A stretch of 64,000 nucleotides of DNA from Plecoglossus altivelis (Eukaryota; Chordata; Actinopteri; Osmeriformes; Plecoglossidae). A program made the translations under genes and the position numbers. Below the pieces are notes generated by a model. The model did no database searches, had not been told where the DNA came from, and saw only the letters and a program-made list of their open reading frames with translations. Positions 38,201-50,700 of the stretch are shown here, piece after piece. The stretch's first letter is position 1. Every line of letters begins with the position of its first letter. The stretch spans positions 8,734,324 through 8,798,323 of the forward strand of contig BROE01000011.1 of NCBI GenBank assembly GCA_036571765.1, read 5' to 3'.

Positions 38201-41200
38201 TTGGAAGCAGAGGAACATTGCGATCAATCACCAGGAAGCTGACGTCCCCTTCCATGGACTGAGTGGCGGGAGTTTCAGAATAAAAGTCCCCCTCGGGGCT
38301 GGGGAGAGGAGGATCAGGCCCTGGGAACACAGTAGGCCAATTAACCACCACTCCCCAGCTCTGAAATGCAGACCATGCAGAGCAAAGGCATCAGGAATGA
38401 CTTTCATTTGGCTTTTAATCTTTCATCTGCGGGCACGGCACCAGAAACAAGTCATGAGTTCTGCTGCATATTGAAGTCTGCTTTCATTTGGCTCAGTTGA
38501 AAGGAGAGTGGTGGATATATTATGTCTGATGGATTGGCTCTCAGCTAATGACATCTAGGGGGTTTTCCCAAAAGATTTCCCATATTAAAATAGCAAATAC
38601 AAATAACATTCGATGTCTTGGCTTGGTTTTGTATTGACTGTTTGAGTTTCGGTTTTATATAGGCCTTCATCTAGTTGTGCAAAACGATCCCTGTCATGAC
38701 AGCACAATGAATTGATCAAATATAAGGTTTTCCTCTTAAATAAAGAGACGATTTGTACGTGAGCGCCAGAACAATCTCCTTTTAGAGATACTTCCTGATA
38801 AAAGAGTCATCCCCATGACAACTGCTCTCCTAGAAGTACAGGGAAAGAAAGTCAAGCGTCGACTCAAACAGTTGTTCACAACCAACACGTTTGCCTGCAA
38901 ATCCAACACAAATGTCAAAAATACACAAGTCTAATGAGGCGCTTTTATTTGCTCATACTGGCTGGTGACACCTGCCACTAAGTTTCCAACAAATAACCGT
39001 CACTGAAATAAGCATAAAAACGAGAGAATCCGAATAAGTCAATGAAAAAGCGTAATCGGCACAGAACCTCTGGAAACTCCGTCCTTTTCTCTGGGCTGTG
39101 TCACAGTGAATGTTCCAGGCTTGCTGCATTGGACTGACTAGGTTCGGATCAGCTCAACAGTACTATACAACATGGAGATCCCACACAAGTCCACATACAG
39201 ACACACACACTTATACATCCATATATGCAGACGGTGCATGTTCTGTGCACCCTCACTCAGATTGATAAACATACACAGTAGTTCTATCCCAGAGTAATGT
39301 CCACATACTTCTATGACACTCATATTAGTCCAGTATGAAGCTTTAGGTCAAAGGTCATTTTTATTCTTAATTAGAGAGTTTTTTTGCACCGACCACTGGA
39401 TCTGTTGGAAGCCTTTAGAACCCTTGTCTGATAGGGTCAAAGTGTATGTAAGTAAACAGGTTTGAAGGCTTGAAAACGTGACAGTGGACAACTGTCCTTC
39501 TTTAGGAAGTTATCTTCTGGACGTGTCCCGGCTCGTCTGAGTGCAACTTTTCTACAGGGGCGTCAAAGTTCAAGAGTGATCCTTGAAGAGTTCAAGATCA
39601 TTTCGATGGCTTCATACCTTATGCACATAAGCTAGAATATGTAGTTAGTGTAAAATATGAGTTTTGTTTTACATAGTTATCTAGTTTGACTGTCAGATAG
39701 AACCAACCAACCTCTGCTGCCACCAGGTAATGCTGAAATACCTCTTCATGCTGAAATCGTTCTGATGCACCTGAACTAGATGAAACAGTCTTCTCTCACA
39801 CTCCCTCTCTGGGCAGTGATTGTTACAACACGCAGGTGCGATTTACAGCAAGCAAAGGAAGTAGCATACTATCAACAGTAGTGCAACGCTTAGCAACCAG
39901 TGTTCTTTTTTTGTTTGGTAACCAGTAGTGATTTGGGGTAAACAAAGTACACCATGCCTAAGGAGTGCAACTGCTTTAGTTTAAGGCCATTTTAGTCACA
40001 TAACTTTGTTGATAATAATCGTAACTCAAAGGTTTTGCTGTCTTTTCAAGCAGGTCTGAGAGTTCTCCTTGCCCCGCTTCCCTCTAGCGAAGTCTAAACA
40101 CAGTTCTCCTGCAGCTAGGTAACAGCCCATATCTGCTTTATCGCAGAGAGATGCTTAGAATTCCTATAGAGGTTAAGTCAACTTGTTGGCCGGATATATG
40201 TGGAGCTAGTTACAGTATTTAGTATTTAAATTAGGTTCTACAGCAGAGCACTGTGCTAGAGTTGTATGGCACAGAGGTGCGGAGGGAAGAGACTTAGAAG
40301 ACAGAAAAGGAAGTAGAGCGACAGGTTAACACACACACTTCAGTCTGTCACGCCATGTGACTTGTGTTGGCTTTTCCCTGTGGAGTACTGAAGTCGTCCT
40401 TTACAAAAATGGACTCAAGTATCCTGTCGAGATGCCTGTAATGTTTCAACAGTTCCTGAAAAATACTGGGAGGAAGGACCTTAGTGGAACATTGTCCTTC
40501 AGTGACTTGAATGCTTGGTAGACATGTTTTCGTCTGTGTTTGAGTGCGTGTGTGTGTGTTGCGTCAGAGCTGAGGAACGGAAGCAGGTACAGTAAGGATC
40601 GACAGACAGGAGGAAAGGGGATGGGGACCCAGCGTCCGAACGCAGACTCTCTCTCCGCAGACCGGTGCCTCTCTTGGGGGGGGGGGGTCACCACAAGGGG
40701 GCACTGCTCTCAGGACCTGGGCTCATATGAACACCAGCCACAGGAGGGTGAGCGCCATCACCAGCAGGCCCGACAGGAGGACCGAGATGGGGGACTGTGG
40801 GAGCTTGGCTGGGTACAGCTGGCATGGCTTGGTCACGCTCCACTCCTCTTCTGGCATGGGGATAGACACTCTCACAGTGTGGCCTCGGGCCTGGTCTTCC
40901 TCCTCTTCCTCCTCCTCCTCCTCCTCCAGGAAGTCCTGGCTGAGGAGTGGGCGGCCCCCTGCTCCTCGGGGGGCCCTCAGTAATCTTACCTGCCGTGCAA
41001 ACAAAGGACGCTTCCCTCGCTGTGCTCAGCAACGGGAGACCAAGAGAGACAGAGAACAATGAACAGACATGTGGGGGATGACCAACAGACAGGGGCGTGA
41101 GGGAGGGGGAGGTGGCAGAGAAGGGAGGGAGAGGAAGGAGGGGAAGGTGGCAGAAAAGGGAGGGAGGAAGTTGTAGGAGGATGGTGAGTCACTGGGATGG

Positions 41201-44200
41201 TAATGGATCGTGTCCTCTTCTCATTTGAACAACAGAGGAGGGGTGTCCAGCTGGGGAAGGGCGTTAAATAAGTCTCTGGTCTACATCAGAGGTACGGATC
41301 TGTATGTGGCTCTTATCTGGCGGGTGGGGCAGTGAGTGGGGCAGCGAGTGGGGCAGCGAGTGGGGCAGCGAGTGGGGCAGCGAGTGGGGCAGTGAGGATG
41401 TGTCCAGGGTGGCCTGACCGGGCGAGGCCCCAGGGGCAGCAGAGGGAGAGGAGGAGAAGGACAACGAGAGACGGAGGGTTTTTATGGCCTTCTGCTCCAC
41501 GGCGGAGAATGGAAAGGGATTCTCTGGCAGGTAAAATGCTAGCTAGTGCAACCCATTTTGGCAGTGCATTGGCCTCTTACACACCGTTGTGGGGAGAAGC
41601 GCCATAGAAACGGGCCTGGAAACGGTTGGCAGGACCTCCACTGTGCCATCCTCACTGCCTGGTCTGACAAGTGAAATTACCGATGTGTCAACATGTCTAG
41701 AATAGCATGTCAGATGCACAGACGCCAGTCAGAAGACTGACATGATGGATCTGCTCACCATGTGTTAGCGAGGATAGAAAAATACTGTGTTTCTATAAAT
41801 GTCTTGCATGCAATAACAAGTTCAGGCGTCTTCAACTCAACTGACTTCTTCTGCCTCACAGACTGATGCCCCATGATGTCATGACCTTAAACTGTTTTTC
41901 ATCAGTTAGGGGTAGAAATTGTGCTGTGACTTCTTGGGAAAGGTCTGGAGTCACTGGCCATGAAAAGATCAGAGTTCTAGATGAGAGAAAGCCTGGCACT
42001 GGCCCCCTCCAGGATAGGGGAGGAGATGTTCAGGGACTGGCAGGATATTCAGGCTGCTTCAGGCAGCTCATGTCTGGGACAGAAACTGTGTTTTGAGAGC
42101 AGAGGTGAGAGCTCTCTGGCCTGTGGCCTGAGCTGCACTTAGGACCTCTGTGTCCACCCCTGGCTGCAGGGGGGAGGCTGGAGGTGAGGGAGAGAGAGGT
42201 GGAGGAGGAGGGGGAGGAGGGGGAGGAGGGGAAGGAGTGGACTGGGAGCCGGGGCAGGACTTTGAAAGGAGAGGAGGGAGAGGAGAAAAGACAGAAAGGC
42301 ATGTAAGAAGGGCAGAGAAAGAAAGAGAGACAAGGGAATTGGGGGAGACAGAGAAAACATAAAACATAAGACATCCAGTGAGGGAGAGATACAAGAAGGA
42401 GAGTAGGGGGGAGAGACAATGACATGAAGAGGAGGAGGGGGGTCAGTTGGTTTCTGTCGTTGCTGTTGCTACTCGTTTCTCTTTTGGCTTTTTTTTTTCT
42501 TCAGTCACTTAGAAAAATCAGTCAACACAGTCATGCAGCTTGAGTGTGGGGATCAACCCAGCCATGCTGTTGGCAGATCAAGCAGGACGCCAAGCTGTCA
42601 GCAGCCATTCATGGAGCTGAGCGGTGGAGAGGAGGGGGAGGGGTCGCAAGGGGGGCTTAGAGAAGGCCCCTCTGGTCGCGGGACGAGCGCAATCCAGCGA
42701 AGAAGGTCGGATGCTGTTTCTGTCTATAGCCCACGGCCACAGCCTCCAGCTGCATTCACTAGTCCGTTCTTTATCTGGCTCATAAAGAAACGCCCGCTAG
42801 GTTTGCCTCTCTGCAGTCCCTGCTAGTAAATACCAAATTAGAGTACCTTTACCTCTGACATGCCACCAACTACTCTGTATGCAGGTGAACGGGTGGGCGT
42901 CCTCACCTGCATACACACACACACACAGAATCTTTACATACTGAACATGTGCACACAGTGAGAGCTGATCTGACCACATGTACAGTGTCTTTCTGTACAC
43001 ATTTCCAGGAAATGTGGCTGCGCACAATGTTTCCCCCATCTGTTCTCAGCAAGGGACGTTACTTTCACAAATGCCCCAGACGTGAGTCAGTCAACAGGGT
43101 TCCTCTGATGACTAGGATTGAATTTGCATCAAAACAAACTCCACGATGGGAGAGAAGACCACAGCACCACCAAGTGGAACATGTTGCTTAATGTCACTGT
43201 GCAACAAGTGACAGAACACAAGCCCTTCTGTGTTCTCCATGGACAATGACAGCACAGACACAGCACAGAGATTAGGGATCACTGGTGACAGCTCTGAATA
43301 GTATTTCTTAAACATCTCCCAGTATCCAAGTAGCCATTTTGTCTTCCTCCTTCCTTCCCTCCCTCCTTCCTTCCCTCCCTCCCTCCCTCCCTCCCAGCCA
43401 GGACTCACCCCCTCCGGCTGCAGCTGGCCGTTGATGCTGGCGGTGCGGAACGGTGAGTTGGTGGACAGGCGCTTGTCCCACTCGCTGGGCCTGGGGTCTG
43501 GCACGGACTCCATGAAGCTCCTTTTCAGCTCACTAATGCTGGTGTGGTGACGCATGATTTCTGTCTGGGTCTTATCCAGATCCTGGGAGAGAGAGAGGGG
43601 GGGGCAGGACGGCCGAGCGAGGAAAAAAAGAGAAGTGGAGAGCGGGACGTAAAGAGACAGAACATGGAGAAGAGGAGGATATAGAAAAGAGGAGAAGAGA
43701 AGGGAACAACAGGAGAACGAACAGAGATAGAGTGAAAGTGAAAAAGTGAAGAGTGGGGAAGAGTGGGGAGTGTGTAATGCAGGAGAAGAGATATCCAGGC
43801 AGGGCCAGAGTGCCCAGATAGGAGGGGGTTTGGGGGAAACAGATCTGCCATTACTCCCATGTGATGAGTCAAAACACAGACACTTAATCAAACAAATGCA
43901 ACATTGTGTTTGTCGTTGCTGTTGCTGTTTGTGGAGGTTTGCCTCTCTTCCAGAGAGACGCAACGTCCCTCTGCAGGGGAAGCAGCCTTGCATCCAAACA
44001 ACCAGATCATCTCTGGACACACAAGGCTCCTAACTCTCCATGCCTGATCTCTGCCAAGTACAGAGACCCACCAACTCCAGTTGTGTCTATACATATTCAT
44101 GTGCAGAAACAAACTTCCTGATTTTGAGTAATTACTCGTTACAAATCTGCAGCAGGAGCGACGTGATTAGAGGCTTCAAGTCTACTGTCTAATGAGTATT

Positions 44201-44713
44201 CATAGGGAAGGTCTGCTTGCCAGCCAGCCCTGGATGAGGTTTTAAATGGCTGAAGTCTGGAGCGGAACATGCAGGGTCTGTGGGAGCCAGACTAGGAGGA
44301 CTCTGGGCGCCTTGCCTGTCTAAAGAGCATCTGTGTGGCTCACGGCCAAAAGTGAAATGGTCGCCTGGTTCCTGAAGCTTGACAGTTTCATTGAGTCAAC
44401 CATCCCCTGTTTCTCATAAGGTGACAGCTGTTTAGTTTGGCAGAAAGAGAAAATGGTGATTTGAAACGGCCAAACATCCGGCCGAGTTGTGAGCTGGTAT
44501 GTGCATTATGCGCTGGTGCTTTAATACAGAGAGGGGTATATGTGCTTGGTTGACCAGGTGACCATTTCCCCGAGCATGTGTATGGGTGTGCATGTGAGCG
44601 TGAATGAGAATTAGGCAGGAGAATCAACCATCACATCATAAACAGGTCAACAGAGAGATGAAGGGAGACTGAATGTGTCACAAAGTTAGACAGAAGACCA
44701 TGAGGATGGCAGG

Positions 44714-44755
<42 letters not shown>

Positions 44756-47700
44756 TGCGTGTGTGTGGGAGGCCTTTAGGTGTCTGGTTAGTCACCATGA
44801 AGTGGGTGGAATGTACTGTAGCCACATGGAAATGACAATGGCAACATTGTTAACCTGGCCATCAAAACCACCTGGAAATATATGACTGGGGAGAACAAAG
44901 GGGTATTTCCTCCTACTGGTTTTTAGAAGGAGGATTTTGAGGTTGCAGAACACTATGCTGTGGTGTCAAATATAGGACTTTGCTTGATAAATAAACCTCT
45001 TGACACATCAAAGAGTAAAAATGATCTAGTTATGGTGCAACATCAAATAAATAAAGGGCTGAAATGAGGAGAAACAAGCACATTCTCTGAGGCTAATGAC
45101 TTGGCAGTTGCACCAATACAGATTTACTGATTGGCAAGTATATGAGACGATGATAGTGAGAGAGGCAGCACTCCCAATCATATATTTAGCTAAATGCAAC
45201 CAGGAAATGAAGATTAGGAGGGTAGCGATGCCAAAGAAAGATGAGTACTTGCATTAGAGTGAGACAGAAATATAGTGCATGCCAAGCCTTTAGGGTTAAG
45301 CTGAACGGTCGGTTTACAGACAGAGAAAGAAAACAGGCATCAGTATGAGCTGGTGTGCAGTCAGACCGACAGAGAAACAGGCATCAATGCAGAAAAGCAA
45401 AAACAAGACTAACGTACAGGCAGGAAGAGAGAGAGAGAAAGTACATGCTGCGATAAATAGCCAAAGAGCGAAAAGGACATTTCCAGAATTTGATACAAAC
45501 CTCCAACATTAAATTGCTATGTCTGATATAAATAGTTTCCCCCTCAAGTTTCTTAGCTCTCTTCTGTGAAAAACAACAACAAAAAAGGAAACATTTGGTT
45601 GGTCTCAGATGTGGCAGTGCAAATTCTTTCTCATTTCACTGAGCTGTTTGACTTGCGGCCGCATCCACAGTGCCTTTCTGATGGGATACGAGACGATGGC
45701 TCAAATCACAATGTTATGAGAGAAGTGCAGCTGAGATCAGGGGGCAGCATCCTGGAGGGGGACAGGCTGAGTTCACTCTGGTCGCAGACAGACAGAGGGA
45801 CGGACGGACAGGCAGTGCGCTGGGCAGGGTTCAGAGGGATGAGCAGGTAACCCTGCCCTGGAAGTATGCTAGCTGTCTCCAGATATACTGTAACTGTCTA
45901 TGATCACAGCACAGTGTGCAGAGTCTGGGTACTGCAGTTTCCTGACGTCCACTGCTTCAGCTGAAGCTGATAGATTCTCCTTCATCAAGGGTGTTTCGCA
46001 CATCCTAGTTACTTGACTTGCACTAGCTGTGAATCTCCTGTCAACAAGTTTTCTGTACTTCCTCTGAAGGAGGGAACGGCCTGGTTAATAATGCATATCT
46101 GTGGCTGCTCACACTCCTCAAAAGACAAGTGCAGAAAGAAAACTGAAAATACACTTTATTCCTCTTTGTGCTGCAACAGTCCAAGGAAGTCTCTGATCTC
46201 TGATATGTGAACACATACTGTAAGACCTCAAGGTATGTCAATAAGCACGTTCTTGTATAGCTGTGACAAACAGTAAATATACAAGGCTAGGTGGGGAAGG
46301 ACAAACAGCCACGAAAACAAAAGATGAGCTGTAAAAAAGACAACAAAACCCCCAATGTGACTGTTGGTGTGCTGTTGCAGTGGTGCAGATGGTTTGGAAA
46401 AGCCAAATGAGGACATGAATCAACAGCAATGCAAGTGAAGCGAGGACCAGAGAAGCAACTCCTCATGCAGAAACACTGACTGGAGGAGACGTCTAACCTT
46501 CCTCACTCGCACCACCTCCGTGCTGGTTCTGTCTCGGGGCGACTGCTACTCCCCCCCACAGGAGGGAAGAGAGAGGCATGTGGGCGTTAGTGCTTGTGTA
46601 CGCTAGATCCACCCCAACCCACCCCAGCCCTTTAGTACTGTACTGTACTTTGACTGCTGTAGACTAACAGCCCCTCGTGTAGCGATACAGTCCATGCACC
46701 CTGGCATGCGTCAGGCCCCGGGGACCTGAACACAAACCTGGCTCTTTCTTTCCCTTTCTCCGTTGGTGGCAGTGACGGCGGGGGCGTGCCTTCGCTCTCT
46801 CCGGGCCACCGTCTGCAGCAGCACAGACACAGCTCAGACACAGCTCACACACAGCTCAGACACAGCTCAGACACAGCTCACACACAGCTCAGACACAGCT
46901 CAGACACAGCTCAGACACAGCACAGAGACAGCTCACACACAGCTCACACACAGCTCAGACACAGCTCAGAGACAGCTCACACATAGCTCACACACAGCTC
47001 AGACACAGCTCACACACAGCTCACACACAGCTCACACACAGCTCACACACAGCTCACACACAGCTCAGACACTGGGACACCACCAGAGTGGTGCCACTGA
47101 GCCATAACACCATGACAAGCCAAACCCTCACAACTGTAAAAACGAGGTGTATTTGAAGTATTTATCGACCACAACACTCAGCACCCAAAAGGTTGTGTCC
47201 TACTGTTGCCCACAGGATGTATCATAACCACAGTTAAGTCAGTTAATGACAAGGAAAATTGTATACAAGGGGAACAGCCTACATCCTGTGAGGAGAGAAG
47301 AGACTTACTACAGAAAAAGAGGTTGGATGTGTTTGAGGTGTCCTGTATGTACGTGAGTTTCGTGTGTGTGCCTGTGTGTGTGTAGTACCTTGATGTCTGG
47401 GGTTGACTCAGGCCTGGGGCTGTGTGTTTTGGTGGAGTCAGCCACATGGCTCTCAGCCTTCCCCTCCGCCTTCCTCTCTGCAGAGCGAGACTGACGTCCT
47501 GTCGGGGTGGAGGCATGCCGGCGCTCCCCGCCACGTGGCAGAGCGGAGGTGACAGGGGAGGGGGCCGCCTCCACCGGGGACACGGGAGTCATGATGGGGG
47601 CGCTGACGGGACGGGTGTTCTTATCTGGGGTGGACGCCATGGCTGCAGGGGGAACATGAGAGGGGGGGGTAAACAGTCAAACTCTGCTAGTAACAAAATA

Positions 47701-50700
47701 ATCCGCTGTCAAGTGACAATTTGACATTCATCAGTCGGATACGCGCACATTCATTCAGACTGGTACATGAATCCAGCCTACATGCAGGCCAGAGAGCTGC
47801 TCTTGTGTCACTACCTGTGGGAATGAGAGACGGGCCAGGCACTGGAGGAGGACAGCGATCCAATACCACAAACCAGTCTTCCTTTACTAACACTGAGGAG
47901 AATCAGAACCAGTCAGAGAGAGAAGACAACAGCGTGGTGCTCCACGCTCACTGACACCTTACATGCAGGGCAGCAGCCCCATGATGAGCAGCCTCTGCTG
48001 GCTGTGCCAAGCTCTTTGGCGTGACGCACTTCCGATAGAGCAAAGCCCAGCGTAAATACAGACGAAGAAGTTTAGACTTGTGAAAGTGAAAGAAAGTTTG
48101 AGCCATTATTCTCTCTGCTGTAGCCCTGAGTTATTTTAAGCCTCAGTCATCCCACCCTATTGGAGAAAGGCGCACACAACAACTGAGGGAAATGGGACTG
48201 ATTGTCTCCCCCAGGATGTCATATTGATTTTTATTGAGCACTTGAAACAGGCCTGGGGCAGTGACTGTTATTGGAACACACTCCTTGGAAACACAAGCAA
48301 AGCCACATTATCCAGACATCTAGCTTGACATTCTGTGGGTTAAATCGCAAAAATAGCCTGAGTCCGTCTGCTGTCTAAATGCCAGGGTCAGTGGAGGGCA
48401 GGAAATGATTCAATGCGCTTTTATTTCTTGTACCTGGAGGTAAGGTGAGGGGTCTGGGAGGGTCGAAGTCCAGCAGAATATACCAGAGGTCATCCTGCCT
48501 CTGAATGTATGATTGAAGCTGCCAAATATTCTCCTCCAGAGCCCTGGTCCTCTCCCTGGCCCCGCCCAGCTCCAGCTCCACCTGCTGCTGCAGCCGGCCA
48601 GCCTCCTCCTCCAGCAGGGCCAGCCTCTTGGTCTCCAGGCCCCCGTCCTGCCCAGGGACACTGCCTGTCTGCCGGGCAGCCTGCTCCCACTTGTCCCTGA
48701 GGCTGTGGCTCACAGCCCTCCACTGCTTCTGCAGCTGGGCGACGCTCTGGTGAGACAGCCACAGGTCCTGCAGAGTCTGGAGCAGCATGTCCTCCACTGG
48801 GTCTGCGGGCCACGGGGTGCTCCGCCCCTGCGCTAAGCCTCCGCCCTCCTCTGCAGCCGGCCGCCCCTGCTGCCAGGCTCGGCGGACGTTACCTGGTGCC
48901 GTGTCAGAGGGAGGGGCGGAGCTAGGGAAGGCTGGAGGAGGGGCTTTCTTGTTATCGGCGACTGGCAGGGGAGAAAGAGCAGTCTTCAGGGGAGTTAGAG
49001 AGAAGCAGAGATCTCTCTGGAGGAGGAGGGCTGCTACTCAAACAAGCATCGGCGGGTTCTCTGAATTCAGAGGCTTCTCAGTGGGACAAGACACTTTCAT
49101 TTGTCCAACGTCATTAATCTCGCAACAAGCACAGTAATTAGTCTGCTTGATACTCCAGCACATTGTCCCGGTATGTGGCTAGAGCCTGTTATATCGTTGC
49201 AAGCTTTAAGCTGAGGTGTGAAATGTGTGCATGTATGTGTGTGACACACACACACAGCAAGCTGAACAAAGCTAGGTTTGGCATTATCGTCTCGTTCAAA
49301 TGAGGAAGCGCGACCAAGCGTGGCCAAAACCTTCAGTACCTTCAAGAGGGATCACACAGACATGGTCCAATAGTAAAAACCAATCATCTTCTGAGATCCA
49401 AACCCACAGCTGTTTAGGTGGGGCTTCAAGAAACCTGACTCTCTTGGTGGGAGGCCTCAGTTGAATGATCTTCAGCAGCATTCTGGGAGGGTGGTGAGCA
49501 GAGCCTGACATTGGCACATGCCAGACCCGGGCGGCTGATGAGACAAACAAATCATTGGCTGACTGTTTAGCCAAGCTTAAGGCCAGTTTACACTGATCGC
49601 AGGTAGGCTAGGGCCAGTGTCTGCAGACCTGCTGAACTATGTCAGGAACGACAGCAGCCCTCTGGATGTGGAAACGACATGGAGAATGCAGTTCCTGAGC
49701 TACTCTAAGACTGAGAGGCAGTCTGGGATGTTTCTGGGTGCTTCCACCCTTGTAGGAAGTTCTATCCAAGCACATGGGCTACTGGCATCGATTGCAAACT
49801 TGTGGCCGCTTTTATGTGGAGGATCAGAGCATTCATTGGAACATGCATTCTCTCAAAGGACATCTCCATCACGCTCTTTGCGATCAGTATAAACTAGCTG
49901 TTAGCAGGGACAAGAAGGGTCTTGTAGGTCTGTACGGTCTGTCAAAACAGGCCAGAGCAGACTGTCAACATGTTGAGACTGTCCAATAGACTCTAAAATG
50001 CCAGTTAGATCCCAGTGTGATCAAAGCACAAGTTAGTGAGTAAGAACGAGAAGCAGAGGTTCGAGTTACGACAGGGAGCAAACTCTCTGTTTTCAAATTA
50101 GCAGGGCATTTGAACAAATGTCAACATAATCGTGTTCGACTGAAAAAGAGCGAAGCCCTACTTGGAACACATGTACACAATTCAGACCAGTGGAAGCATA
50201 AGTCGAACCAAGAGTGAGTTTGTTAGCTGGCAGCTGGACTGCATGAGAGAGTTTAGTACATGTCGGTGCGGCTACCTCTGGAGACCTGTAGGGGGCGCAC
50301 CGGGGTGCGGTCCAGCAGCACAAACCAATCGTCCTTCTCTATGAATTCTGGATGCGTCCAGCTCCTTGTCCCTGTTACCGTGGTGACGCGATGTGTTTCT
50401 CCAAACTTTGCTGTGTCCTTGATTTGACAGTTCTGCCCCTTGGCTTGAGACAAGACTAAACCAACACAAGTGAAGGAAAAACGGTCAATCACAGGTCCCC
50501 TATGGCGCCAAAACATGGTCACACTGAGATCACAACATACAGTATAAAACACAGGGGGACACCTTATAGAGACTCTGTCTACAACTGACTAAAATCCAAA
50601 GATGAATCCATGTATAATATAGACCAAGCCAGTTTCCTCTATGCAGTTCTGCCAGGACCCAATAAGATTCAAGCACTGTGCTGTTGAACTACCAGCAGGT

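Noticed and set aside
41264..41500. Minus-strand frame with LPHS repeats considered as another epb41 exon
   Set aside because: It is mostly the 12-bp minisatellite, has no convincing donor, and the only acceptor-like site gives a short frame ending in a stop.
46763..47107. Thr/Gln/His repeat frame on the plus strand
   Set aside because: It is the product of the 10-bp minisatellite in an epb41 intron.
49617..49989. Overlapping plus-strand frames of about 70-90 codons inside the epb41 array
   Set aside because: They are antisense to the gene, show no family similarity and lie within an intron.
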